Assembly: GCA_029379385.1 (NCBI GenBank)
Contig: CM055612.1
Coordinates: 11,718,001 to 11,782,000, forward strand
Source of the DNA: Quillaja saponaria
Taxonomy: Eukaryota > Streptophyta > Magnoliopsida > Fabales > Quillajaceae
Reading direction: 5' to 3'
DNA length: 64,000 bases
Shown: positions 1 through 11,229 of the stretch, one piece after another
How positions within the stretch are numbered: position 1 is the first letter of the stretch
Layout: each line of letters starts with the position of its first letter
The notes under the pieces: generated by a model
Told to the model about the DNA's origin: nothing
Databases searched by the model: none
Seen by the model: only the letters and a program-made list of their open reading frames with translations
Program-made: the position numbers and the translations under genes

Positions 1-329
1 AATGTAAGAACTATTTGTTATCATCATCATTAATAATAAACTCATCCTCTTCCATATCATATTTTTCGTGAACTAAAGATATTTCGTTGTCATCAATAAA
101 ATCATCCTTACCAATTATCCCAACACATGTTTTTTTTCTTCTACGGATGAAATTGGTATAGATTGAGTTCTTCAATCACTCCTCTGTAGTGAAATGAGAC
201 AAGTATATTGAAATCACTGTCAATAGTAACCGGAGCTCAAAATGATGTTTTTTCATCTTGAAAGAAATTTGAAACCATAAGCGTTACATCTTCATTCTTA
301 TTTTTACTCGTTGGTAAATTAAAAACATT

Positions 330-1570
330 TCATGGTTTCGTTTTGCATACGACTCATTAGTTAAAACTTTCTCTTTTCTTAGACATTTATTTTCAATAAA
401 ATACTTGTGTGGCTTAATATTCTAACACAAATGGTTCATCTGAGTTAAGTTTGAACTAGTGATTTATTTCAATCAAACAATGATGAGGATCAACTTTAAG
501 TCAATTCTCAGAAGAATCATACCATCGACACTTGAATAAGATAATATTTTTGTTGGGACACTCGCACTCTAACTCATAATGTCACATACCATAGAAATCA
601 TGCTCACATGCATCATAACAGTTTTCCTTCACACATACAAAATAGTTTACATACTGACTTAGACCCCTCACTATATTTTGTGCATGCTCATCAACTTTTA
701 GATCATTTAAAACCCAAGTTTGAAAGTATCAAATGTGTAAGAATCAATATGCTAATAAATGAAATTTCTTGGTTTCATTTTGGATACTACCTACCAATCA
801 AACCTTTCTCTTCTCTTAGACGAACATTTTACATAAAATATTTGTGTGACTTGATAAGCCAACACAAATGGTTCGTCCTAGAATCATACTATGTTGGGGG
901 TCAACTTTAAGTCTATTATCAAAAGAATCATACAATCAACACTAGAATAAGATAACTTTGTTGTTGGGACACTTGTACTCAAACTCAACAACTTCAATAT
1001 CCACATTTAGATCATTCAAGACCTATGTTTGAAAAGTATTAAATGAGAATCCATATGCTAAAAAATGAATTTTCTTGGTTTTGTTTTGCATAATACTCTC
1101 CAGTCAAGCTTTTTTCTTTTCTTAGATGGATATTTTACATAAAAAACTTGTATGGCTTGATAAGCTAACACAAACGGTTCATCCGAGTTAAATTTGGACT
1201 TGTGGTTTACCTCAATTAAACCATGTTGGGGGTCAACTTTAAGTTCATTCTAAAAAAAAAATCATACCATAAACAATTGAGTAACATAACTTTGTTGTTA
1301 GGACATCCGTACTCTAACTCAATAACGTTAGTCAACATACCATAAAAATCATGCCCACGTACATCAGAACAATTTTCCTTCATATAAGTACCATAGTTTA
1401 TTGTTTTTCCAAGAAGTTTGGTATGAAATCTATAACCATTAACGTTGTATCCACTGTAATAGTTCCCATACCGACTTGGATCCATCACTATATTGCATAT
1501 GTGCTCATCAACACTTAGATCATTCAAAACCTACGTTTGAGAAGCATTAAATGCATAAGCATCAGTATAC
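330..1570 (-). repeat. Tandem array of about 3.5 copies of the DUF4216-coding segment
   Basis: The same block recurs with starts at about 481, 893 and 1225, each opening with a version of GGTCAACTTTAAGT followed by an AGAATCATAC-like string. A fourth, partial copy (the block's tail only) covers about 330-480. The copy at 1225-1570 is the fullest and still encodes a readable DUF4216 stretch. The copies at 481 and 893 carry internal deletions, the second the larger one. The pieces EPFVLAYQ and IFYVK, typical of DUF4216, can be read on the minus strand in the copy at about 780-880. Copies differ by many substitutions, so the amplification is old. Confidence 0.75.
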
Positions 1571-3814
1571 TAATAAATGATATTTGAATTCTAGAGGACA
1601 AGAGGCTTACTAGCTGGCAAATTTGTTTCGTGAAGTGACACAATTTATTAATCGATGATTAGTTGATCAAATGTTTTTATAGAATATGGTTTTTATTGAA
1701 TCATATTCTATAAAAACATTAAGATAAGATAAGTTACATGTAAGATATATTAGAAGTTGAAATTAATGTTAGGAAGAGCTTTATAAAATTACTTCACATA
1801 TGGTCCAATCTCTTCACAGTTGATAATGACATATATCACCGCTTTATTGTAGTCGCTTTCTTCTAGCAATTTGGTCATAAAAGAACCAATAGTTTTATGA
1901 TATAACAAAATATAGAGCTTCTACCATTTAGATGGATATAACTGCTATTGTCATTTCGGCATACTTCCTGCATCTTTGTATGCATTGCTTTGAAAGTAAA
2001 CATCTCTTCAAATATATAAGCCTCGACAATAGAGCCCTGAACAAGTGCTTTGTTATTAACTTTCTTCTTCAGACTATGCATACACTTATTGAGACATGCA
2101 ATAATTTAATAAATTGTAAACTAATATCTAAATGGAACTAATCTTAAAAACGATTTAGAGTAAAAGTTACATTTCAAAGTGATACATCCACCAATACTTT
2201 ATTACGCCACTGAATTTTGTTTCATAAGCCAAGTATAACGGCTAATGTTCCAAAGGATCCCAAAATATATGTATTAACTTCGTTCCAACTTACAGAGCAT
2301 CCCAAGTACATTTTCTTTGAGTTGATCCATATGCTGAACACTCACTCAGTTGCAATCAAACCCTAAAAGAATATGTTAAATTCAGTAATACGATCCCATA
2401 TAGGTTTCGAAATTAAGTCTCAAAATACAATAGGCAATAACCTCTACATGAACACATGACAGTCCTGGCTTTTCAAAACATAAACTTTGTATTGCTTAAG
2501 GTTTATATAAAGAGACAAATCAGATGCAGAACCATCCGGGAACTTCAAATCATTCTTCATCCACTCGCACACCAACTTCTTATATATCATCATTGTTTAG
2601 AGTGTTGGTTGCTTTAGGCTTATAAAGTTTTCCATTATGTTTCTAATTTGAGAGGATGACATAACTCTTTCAAATCTTCACGAGCTCATGCATTGTCCTT
2701 GGTTTTATCCTTGAAGTCCATGACAATATTGAAACATTGTCAAACATATTCTTGTTAACATGCATGATGTCTAAGTTGTGCTAAAATAAATTCGTATACT
2801 AGTACAAAAACTTCCATAATATACTTATCTTCACCCAATTAAGATCATTTTTAAACTTAACAACATCGAATGATCTAACCATGGCTATATACTTCATCAT
2901 TTGACAATCTTGGGGGGTGGTGGGTCTTTGTTGATAGTGTTCTTTTTGAAATTATCTCTTTGTTTTTGGAAGGTGATTCTTGGTTTGTTTTTGGAAAGGT
3001 GATTCTTGGTTAAGAATTGATGATGAATTAAACTAATATTGTTATATATCATTCTTGAGTGTGAATAATTTTGTATATTCCATACATATAGGACATGCTA
3101 GTCTACCAGGAGTACTCCACCCAAAAGTTATATAGTAAGCAGGAAAATTAGTAATCGTGTATAAAATAGCATCTCTTATAATGAAATTTTGTTTTAAAGA
3201 CTTATCAAAAGCTGTTTCAACTTGTCTATTAAAAGTCTTATATAAACATCTAAATTATTGTCAAGATGTTCCAGACAGGGGATTAGCAAAGTCAAGAACA
3301 GGTTGAGCTCTTTCATGCATATGCCAAGTGGTAAGTTACAAGGAGTGAAATATAGTGGCCAATATGAATATTGAGAACCCAAATTACTAAATGGAGTGAA
3401 CTTATATGTTGAGAGCCCAAGTCTAACATTTCGTTTTTTTTGTGCCCACGATGAATAGACTTCATCAAAGTGTTTCCACGCCTCACCATCAAAAGGATGT
3501 ATCATCTCGTCAAGCTTTTCCTGCTTCTTCTCTTTATGTTATCTTATGTTTAACCTCAGCATAAAAAGCCTCTATATCTTATTCTTGATCGATAGGTGTA
3601 ATAATATCTAAGGAGGTATGTTCTTTTTACCCTTTACTTGAATTGAGGCTCTTTACAAACTTACATATAATTTTATTCTCAGTTTTATCATAATACAACT
3701 GACACTGATCCATGCATGTGTCGATCTTGTCATATCCGAGTCCTAACTCTTTAACCAACTTTCTAGACTTGCAAAAATTTCTTGGTAACTTCTCATCCTT
3801 GGGGAATAAACTCT

Positions 3815-4217
3815 TATAAGCATGAAGCCCCACTATTTAATAAAGTTGCAGGCAACCATAAAAAACAAAACACAAAATTTAATGTGGAAAACCCTCTACT
3901 TGAGGGAAAAATCATGGGCAAAGGTGACACAAAAATTTCACTATCAATCAAATGAGATTATAATAAATCTCTCTCTTACAATCCCAAATCTTAATTACAA
4001 CCAATAATCCTTCTCACATAAAAACCTCACAATAAATAACATACACTTCACTTTGTGGCTATACCATTTCTCTATCTTTTCTACTACTGTTTATAATATG
4101 TTGGCAACACCAACTTACCAAAAAACCTAACCTTAATAGACTTACAGATTATAAGCACAATAACATTAAAAACTAATATTTCATTTTTCTTTACAATTTT
4201 AAGACACAAGCTCAACA
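3815..4217 (-). repeat. 3' LTR of the nested copia element
   Basis: About 403 bp, clearly alignable over its whole length to 5540-5944. On the minus strand it begins TGTTGAGCTTGTGTC at 4217 and ends near GCTTATA at 3815. The purine-richer stretch just outside its start (AATGTGAAGAT on the minus strand) is where a polypurine tract is expected. Confidence 0.85.
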
Positions 4218-4323
4218 ATCTTCACATTGATTTAAATTATATCAAACATGAAACTACTTAAATTTCTATTGTTGGCTATTATGTTTTTTCATTGTACATC
4301 CATTCAACTTGTAGAAATTTCTA

Positions 4324-5496
4324 CTATTTTTCTCTCATTACTAGAGAACCTATATTAACTTTTATAACTCCATCTTTAGTAAGGTACTCATAACCAAGAG
4401 AATACAATATACCTAAAGAAATTAAATTTCTTCCAAGCTTTAGAATGCATTTTACATCACGCAAAATCTTGATACTGCCATCATACATCTTAAGTTTTAC
4501 ATTGCCAATACCAACAATTTCTAACTCATCATCATCGGCCAATGCATCAGTTCCTTCATATTATCTATAAGTATCAAACCAACTTCTATTCAAACAAATA
4601 TGAAAAGAAAATGCAGAATCTAAAACCCAAGAATCATTCAAAGAATTCTTACTTTTTTCTAACCATAAGAGTATCACCATCAATTGAATCCTCCTCCTCA
4701 CTAAATGAGATAGCACCCTCAGACTTCTTAGATTTCTTCTTAAATTCTTCCATATCATTCTTCATTTTCTTGCAATAAAATTGAATATGCCCCATCTTAT
4801 GACATGAGTAACATTCCTTATATCTGTGATCCACCTTAAGTCTAGATTTTTCTCTATCATATTTCACTTCACATGAATCACTCTTACCATGATCAGAACT
4901 CGCTATATAAACTCCACCTTCAGAATTACTACTAGGCTTCTTGAATTTTCACTCTCCAGGAAAACTACAGTAACTTTTTTCATCTTCAATATATCCTCCC
5001 TTACCAACAATAGTCATAAATTTTCATATAATGACGGAATAGATGATAACAATAACAAAGCTTTGTCTTCCTCTTCTATTTCAACTTTTAAACTTAACAA
5101 CTGAGTAGTAAGCTTATTAAAGGTATTCAGATGATCCTGAATATTTATACCTTCCTCCATCTTCAATTGATATAATTATTTCTTTAAATATAGTCAATTT
5201 GTGAGAGATTTTGACATATAAATTTTTTTCCAAATTCTTCCATAATCTACTAGAGAATTTTAATACAAAACACTATAATTTACCTTCGAAGCTAGAGCCA
5301 TACGAATTATACTCACAGCCTTCATTTGCAATTCTTCCCAATCATCATCACTAATCTTCTCTGGCTTCTTCCCCTGCAAAACCTTATGCAATCTTTGTTG
5401 CATAAGGATATCCTTCACATTACTTTGCCAAAGATTGAAATTGTTCTTCCCATTGAACAAAACTACCTCAAACTTTGTGCCTGCAAATTTCGCCAT
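4324..5496 (-). pseudogene. Copia gag with partial protease (decayed)
   Basis: Gag starts at 5496 on the minus strand (MAKFAGTKFEVVLFNGKN, then NFNLWQSNVKDILMQQ), the usual copia gag N-terminus. The mid-gag part can be followed through stops at about 5270-5040 (IEEEDKALLLLSS). A CCHC zinc knuckle, CYSCHKMGHIQFYC, lies near 4810-4770. The protease region follows with SWVLDSAFSFHICLNRSWF at about 4640-4580, where the catalytic Asp-Ser motif is DSA, and ends with RNLISLGILYSLGYEY near 4430-4370. Coding similarity stops there and the LTR starts about 100 bases later. Several frameshifts and stops make it non-functional. Confidence 0.8.
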
Positions 5497-5525
5497 TATA
5501 GACTATTGTCTAAAAATCAATCTTC

Positions 5526-5537
5526 GCTCTGATGCCA
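5526..5537 (-). other. Primer-binding site (initiator Met tRNA) of the nested copia element
   Basis: The minus strand reads TGGCATCAGAGC, one base from the standard plant copia site TGGTATCAGAGC, two bases inside the 5' LTR. It fixes the orientation of the element. Confidence 0.85.
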
Positions 5538-5539
5538 AT

Positions 5540-5944
5540 TATAGTGGTAAAACCCTACTATTTAGTAAAGTTACAAGTAACCATAAAAAATAACACATAA
5601 TATTTAAAGTGGAAAACTCTCCAACTAAGTGAAAAACCACAAGCAATGCAACAAAGAAATTCCACTATCAATCAAATGAGATTACAATAAATCCCTTTCT
5701 CATAACTCTTTCTCTCACAATCCCAAATTCCAATTACAACTAATAACCCTTCTCATACAAAAACCTCACAATAAATAGCACACACTCTACTTTGTGTCTA
5801 CACCTTTTCTACTACTATTTATAATATGTTAGCAACACTAACCCACCAAAAAACCTAACCCTAATGGACTTATAGTTCATAAGCCCAATAACATCAAAAA
5901 TTGATATTTTTTTTTTCTTTAAAATTTATGACACAAGCCTAACA
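5540..5944 (-). repeat. 5' LTR of the nested copia element
   Basis: About 405 bp, direct repeat of 3815-4217. On the minus strand it begins TGTTAGGCTTGTGTC at 5944 and ends CACTATA at 5540, directly before the primer-binding site. The end is TATA rather than the usual CA; the same end is read in the other LTR and is fixed by the flanking ACTCT duplication. Confidence 0.85.
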
Positions 5945-7609
5945 ACTCTTGATTATCGTCACAAACATATTGTAACAATTTGTAGACACATCAGATTCAT
6001 ATTTACAGTCTGACAATTAATTCACGACTGATAGAATGGAATGTTCCTTACACCATTCCTAATCTAACTTATCTACAATGGCCAATATCTCATAAAACTT
6101 TGCAGCATCGAGATTTGGATTTTTGGGCTCCCATTTGTAATTTTTGCTTACCGAGTGCAATATCATTTCTGTCATCTAGTTCGTATCAAGTGAAACTTCA
6201 TCTTCAACAACATTCGATGGTCTATCTTTTTATTAACTATTTGGGTCAAGTATTATCTCGTTGACCCTCACCATATAAAGTTCACTTTTTGTTAGTTGCG
6301 ATAAAACCCTTCTTGTACAGGTGAATATTATCGCCTTCTCTAAGAAAGAATTTACCATTGTTACAAAGTTTCCATGGATACCAGATTATTTTGTCAAATA
6401 CATAATTCATACTGACAAAGGTGAAGTCAAGAAATAATTTTACTCCTTCCCATAAATTCATCCGACATCTGGCATATAATCATTCACCACACGATGGTCC
6501 ATCAAACTTTGATCACCTGATATTATCTCTATATTCATCATATTTTCCAAATGCCCAAATTACAGACTCATGGTGCAAGTAAACTTCAATTTACCGCGAA
6601 CCATATATAAACCAAAGAAAACCAAATTCGTCCACTTCCAACCATTTTCACAAAATAACACAAATGTCCAAATTCTCAAATATCAATGTAAGCAAATAAT
6701 TCAATTAATCCCCAACCAGAAATCAAACAAAGCAAGCTGAACTAATCCATTTCAAAGCCATTTTCTCAATATGCATGAAATTACCAAATTACAAAATCAG
6801 AATGCAAGAAAAGAAATCAATTTTTACAAAAATCTACCCAAATCTACAAATGACTAAATTGCATAATCACAAAGCAAGACAATTCATTTTCCAACCATTT
6901 CTCCAAAATGTCTGTAATGCCCAAATTCTCTAATCACAAAGCAAGAAAACCTTCATTAATCCCCAACTTAATCAAACAAACCAAGTCATTTTTTTTCCAA
7001 CCATATTCCCAAAATGCATAAATGCCCAAACAAATTAGAAAATTCTTCCATATGTTTGACAACATATATAAAGTTAACATAAAATATATTAGCATCGAAA
7101 AATTTTCAATTAATATAAATTTCTAAACTAGCATAAATAATTTATAAACTAACAATGACATTAAGAATTTTCATATTATAAATTCCTAAATCTCTAAACT
7201 ACAAATTACGAAACACATAACCCACAAATTCAAAAATCCTTAACCCCCACAAAAATTTCCAAATCCCTAACCCAACAAATGCACAATTACATAAACCCAC
7301 AAATATACCTAAAATTAAAAATTAAAATCCTAAAATCCAAATTAACGCATCATCAATCAAAACCCAGAATTAAAATCAACAAAATACAACTTCAAAGATG
7401 AAAGAAAACCAAAAAAAAGGGGGAAAGAACTAACTCACCTTAATACTGGTTTAGACTGAGAAGGACGATTAAACAACTAGACGGAGTCTCACTGTGGTAG
7501 GCTGACTGCACAAAGGTTTTCTTGGTGACAAAGAGGCAAAAGGAGGTGTAGAGACAAAGATGGCATTGGTGGGAAGAAGAAAGAAAATTGTGCCTATTCC
7601 AGATATAAT

Positions 7610-7935
7610 TTTAATCTATCTATGTCTACCACTATAGATTTAAATACTTTAAGTAACAGATGCATATCCTTTTTATCTATTAGAAGAAAATATTTGCATA
7701 TTTACGTCTACAATTGCAAACACAGATTTGTTCACACAAAATGACACCAAAAATTATCGAGTATCTATGTCTACAATTCATTAATTATCCATGTTTGTCG
7801 TAATTAAAATATTGGATTGTATGTGTCTATGTTTTTCCAAATGCATACAAGAAAAATATAGATGCATATAATTATTATTTGCATTTTCTTATCCACGTCA
7901 ATAGTTTTTTGGACACATATAATATAGTTTTTGAC
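7610..7935. repeat. CACTA subterminal repeat cluster
   Basis: A short motif close to TATCTATGTCTAC recurs at about 7616, 7695 (TTTACGTCTACAATTG), 7759 (TATCTATGTCTACAATT), 7786, 7820 and 7889 with variations. Such arrays next to the ends of CACTA elements are binding sites for the element's second protein in En/Spm. The same core occurs at about 28216-28310 beside a second CACTA end. Confidence 0.6.
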
Positions 7936-7939
7936 AGTG

Positions 7940-8803
7940 AAACTCCACGATTAAACAAAACAAAAAATTCTTACTATGAAACTCCTCAATTAAACAAAAA
8001 ATCTATCTCAATTCAATTCATTAACAACTCATCATATTATTATATTATGATAGATGCCGATAATTTTATGTAAACTCCTTATAGTATATTGTTTGGATGC
8101 AATCGCAACAATTGACCGAAATTCATCAATTATTCAGAATTTCGTGTGAGATTTGAACATGTTTAATCATGTTTCCTTCATCTCCATTTTAATCAATTAA
8201 ACTAAATATTTCATTGACATTTTAATTTAAAGCATATTAATGTCATCATTGAATTTCAACTCTTAGTCTAAATGAAAAATTAATAATTAATTGAGCTATT
8301 ATATTAGCTTCATGTGTACTTATATGATACTATGAAGGATGTGAGAGGAACTGTAGTGACTTTTTTTAACCGTAATGCCTCACAAATATTATATTAAAAT
8401 TATATGATAATAGGGACTCATTGTTTTTATTTTAATAGAATTAAAAATAATTTAATTTACTTGGTTAAGATAGAAATATTGTTATCAATATTATTTCATT
8501 TGTAAGTTATTTGTCATCGATATAATAGTTTCATCTAAAGTCATATTACTTTTGAGCAACACTTACTTTTATTTTCTTTGTCCAAATTTCTTCTTTCTTT
8601 TCTCAAACTTTGTTCTTTGATATATTCCTACTAGTAAGTCCAAGATTCTCATTTGTCAATTATAAGGTTTTAATGATAACTTTACAATCAGTTGTTAAAT
8701 CATTAAGTCTTCAAATCAATCATTCAAAAGAAAAAGAAACATTTCTTACTGGATCATTATGAATGAAACTTCTAAAAAAAAATTTATTTTTTTAATCAAT
8801 GAA
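7940..8803. other. AT-rich spacer, no gene seen
   Basis: Very AT-rich sequence between the CACTA remnant and the copia element, with frequent stops in all frames. A short imperfect repeat (two stretches built around GAAACTCC and ATTAAACAAAA) occurs at about 7939-8000. Nothing else is recognisable. Confidence 0.5.
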
Positions 8804-8808
8804 GAAAC

Positions 8809-9263
8809 TGTTGGAAATTTCATATGTTGGCTATCATTAATTATATGATTTTAGCTTTGATAAAAAGGGGTTTAAGGATTGGTCCAATTAAGACAAGCTA
8901 GTAAGAACCTATTTGGTTTATGTGATCATTTGGATAGGGTTCAAGTACACCTCTTTGTATTAGATGTGGATTGGCAGTTAGTGTAGGGTTAGTGCCTTAA
9001 TAAGTCTTTAATGGAAGGACTCTTAGGGTTTTGATCATAAATTGGCTAGGTCTCATCTCCTCTCTTAGTTAGTGTATCTTGCCCAATAAAGAGCTACCAT
9101 TAAGCAAAGAGTATGGAGAGGAAGACCTAGTTGTATAACTGTTCGATTTAAAGAGTGTTTGCTTGAGGATTTATCAATTTCGCTGCTATTGTTCAATCAG
9201 GTACGCAAGTATTATAATTAATTATGTTATAGATTCTTGTATGTGATCTTGTAATTTCTTACA
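8809..9263 (+). repeat. 5' LTR of the 6.4-kb copia element
   Basis: 455 bp, TG..CA. Aligns along its length with 14790-15216; shared blocks include ATGGAAGGACTCTTAGGGTT and TTTGGTTTATGTGATCATTT. Confidence 0.9.
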
Positions 9264-9265
9264 TG

Positions 9266-9277
9266 TGATATCAGGGC
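9266..9277 (+). other. Primer-binding site of the 6.4-kb copia element
   Basis: Reads TGATATCAGGGC, two changes from TGGTATCAGAGC (initiator Met tRNA), two bases past the 5' LTR. Confidence 0.8.
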
Positions 9278-11220
9278 TGAATATACGTGAATTTAGGACC
9301 CTAAAATTTATTTAATTAACATAAAATAAAAGGGATCATTTAAGACCAATTTTTAAACTAAAATTGAAACATTAAGTGTATGAAATTTATTTCCTAATGT
9401 TGGGGTTTTTGTTTCCCTTCGAAATATCTTTAATTTGATATATTATTTGTATAATTTCATCAACTATAAGTTGAGAAATTTAAATTTTAAGATTTGGTTT
9501 GACATAAAAAAAATAAAATTAATTCTTTGATTTCAAAAATATTATGGGTTTCGAATATAGTAGGTTTTCATACTCATTAGAAACCCATTCAATGAGTTTG
9601 ATTCGTATTATTTTAAGAAATTAGAATGAAACTCTTTTAATTAGAGTTAGGGTTCATACCATTATAATCTCAATTGATTGATATATTCTCTTGATAAAGA
9701 ATGAAATTGTTGTAAGGTTTTTGTTAGAATAGTAATTTTTTTTTAAAAAAAAAACACAAACACAAACAAAAAAATTAGAGAAAAGGTATCAAAAAGGGGG
9801 TAGAAATCGTAAATTTCATAACTAGGTCTTATAGACCTAAATAACTTGCAAAATAGGTCAAATCTAACCCGACTGGAGCTTGAAGAAGCTGACAGCTCGT
9901 GTAGGAGGAATCCCATGTGCACTAAGGGCGCGTGTGCTACACGTGCTGCCTTTTGGTGCTCGGTTTCCTTCCAAATTTTATGACGTTTCTAATTATTAAT
10001 TTCTAATTTATTAGTATGGTTAAATTGGGAAAATTATATGCATAAATTACAGTATTAGAAAAAGCTATTTTGTTATATTTAAAATGAATATAATTGCACA
10101 TATATAACTGATGAGGACTGCTGAATTTTCATATTTTACATGTTATGGAACTGAAAATAGTAGCTACTCACCCTAGTTAGAGTTAAATATTTTCTTACTC
10201 TTATGTTTTTAAAATATTTATTGGTGGAAAACTCATGTTTTGATTCAATTTTGTTTAAAATTTACAATATGCATTAAGTGATCCTTTAAGATCTTTTGAA
10301 TAGCATTTCAGTTGAGAATGATAAGTTGGAGTAATTAAATTTTATTGGCTTAAGAAAATCTTATAAGTTTATATAGGTGGTTGCCACCAAAATGGTCTAT
10401 ATGTATAGATTTGTCAAATTTTTGAAAGCTATATTATGGGAAGTTTATTAAATTATAGTATATAGTTCTTGTCTAAAGAGGGTTATTATATACTTTAATT
10501 TTGAAAAATACATGAGATATGTGGTTTGGGAAATATCGGCTTATAAAGTTTTTCTGGCCAAAGTGGATAGATTTTTTAGAAGCTAGGATGTTCTATTCTT
10601 GGTTTCATGTAAAATAAGTTCATATTCTCGGTTATTAATTACTCCAATTGTTTGACATATTATATTCTTCACCTATAAGGTTTATCTGCCTAAAGGAGAT
10701 TAACTTTTCAAAAGCTAAAGTGCACTCATGTTTTGTTTTAAGGGTTGATCATGAGATCCTAATGACTTGTTATATTCTTTGCCCAAATGGGAGTTTGTAA
10801 TGATGTGGCTTGTATTCATGTAAAATAAATTCTTATTCTTGGTTACCCATTTTGTTTGAAATATTGCATTCTCAGCCTAAACGGTTTATCTGCCTTAAGA
10901 GGATGATCTTTTTGAAGCTTGCAATGCTTTTATGTTTCTATTTCATTAGTTGAACATGAGATCCTGATGGTATATTACATTCTCTGTCCAAAAGCAAGTT
11001 TTTAATGATGCACCTTGAAATCATGTATGTGAGATCTTAATGACAAGTTACATTCTCTATCCAAGAGGGAGTTTGTAATGATACGGCTTAGAATCATGTT
11101 GAATAAGTTTGTATTTTTTGTTATTAATTACCGTAATTGTTTGGCATGTTGTAATCTATTCTTTTTTTTTTTTTTTTTTTTTTGAATCATTTCATTTGTT
11201 GTTAACAACAATATTGCCTC
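9278..11220 (+). other. Long untranslated leader of the copia element
   Basis: About 1.9 kb between the primer-binding site and the first gag-like codons. It has no coding similarity that I can see. It includes a short GC-richer stretch at about 9870-9960 and, at 10600-11160, a set of tandem repeats listed separately. A poly-T run lies at about 11163-11183. Confidence 0.6.
10600..11160 (+). repeat. Imperfect tandem repeats in the copia leader
   Basis: A block of roughly 200 bp recurs about 2.5 times. One part, ATGAGATCCTAATGACTTGT followed by a TTTGCCCAAATGGGAG-like string, is found at about 10750, 10957 and 11029. Another, a TTGGTTATTAATTACT-like string followed by GGTTTATCTGCCT, is found at about 10625 and 10835, with a third partial copy at about 11118. 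Copies differ by substitutions and small deletions. Confidence 0.65.
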
Positions 11221-11229
11221 TATTGAATT

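Larger units (their letters stand above)
3815..5944 (-). mobile_element. Short non-autonomous Ty1/copia element (LTR - gag - partial protease - LTR) nested in the CACTA element
   Basis: Two direct repeats of about 400 bp (3815-4217 and 5540-5944) flank about 1.3 kb of internal sequence. A primer-binding site for initiator Met tRNA lies beside the right-hand LTR, so the element is on the minus strand. The same five bases, ACTCT, flank it at 3810-3814 and 5945-5949, showing one insertion event. The internal part encodes gag with a zinc knuckle and the start of the protease region, then stops: integrase, reverse transcriptase and RNase H are missing. The layout matches what is called a TR-GAG or internally deleted copia. 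It would need enzymes from a related full-length element. Confidence 0.85.
11..6520 (-). pseudogene. TNP2-like CACTA transposase pseudogene (interrupted by a copia insertion)
   Basis: Read on the minus strand. The transposase-associated domain lies at about 6520-6240 (readable pieces include GDNIHLYKKGF). The TNP2 core starts at about 6000-5945, continues on the other side of the insertion at 3814-3627 (KLVKELGLGYDKI), then 3505-3194 (MIHPFDGEAWKHFDEVY, KRNVRLGLSTYKFTPF) and about 2800-2690 (DIMHVNKNMFDNV). DUF4218-like sequence is at 2081-1875 (NNKALVQGSIVEAYIFEE), DUF4216 at 1527-1216 with extra partial copies to about 330, and an acidic C-terminal tail at about 150-11 ends in a stop at 11-13. 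Stops and frameshifts occur throughout, so no transposase can be made. Domain order and spacing match autonomous plant CACTA elements. The insertion lies within the core, and the frames on either side of it agree if one copy of the 5-bp target duplication is discounted. Confidence 0.8.
1..7939 (-). mobile_element. CACTA (En/Spm) DNA transposon remnant, cut by the window's left edge
   Basis: The minus strand encodes, in order, the domains of a plant CACTA transposase (transposase-associated domain, TNP2 core, DUF4218-like, DUF4216), all decayed. To the right, the stretch of about 6600-7600 is leader or intron; a good splice donor (AAG then GTGAGT on the minus strand) lies near 7435-7441. Beyond it, about 7610-7935 holds repeated short motifs typical of CACTA subterminal regions. 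The right end is placed at 7939 because the minus strand reads CACTGTCAAAAA there, a plausible CACTA/CACTG terminus just past the repeats. The left end lies outside the window, so inverted repeats and the 3-bp target duplication cannot be checked. A copia element is nested at 3815-5944. The class is secure; the right border is tentative. Confidence 0.75.

Noticed and set aside
8351..8360. CTGTAGTGAC as the right end of the CACTA element
   Set aside because: Only the last few bases fit; it is ~400 bp beyond the subterminal motifs and the inner bases do not resemble a CACTA end.
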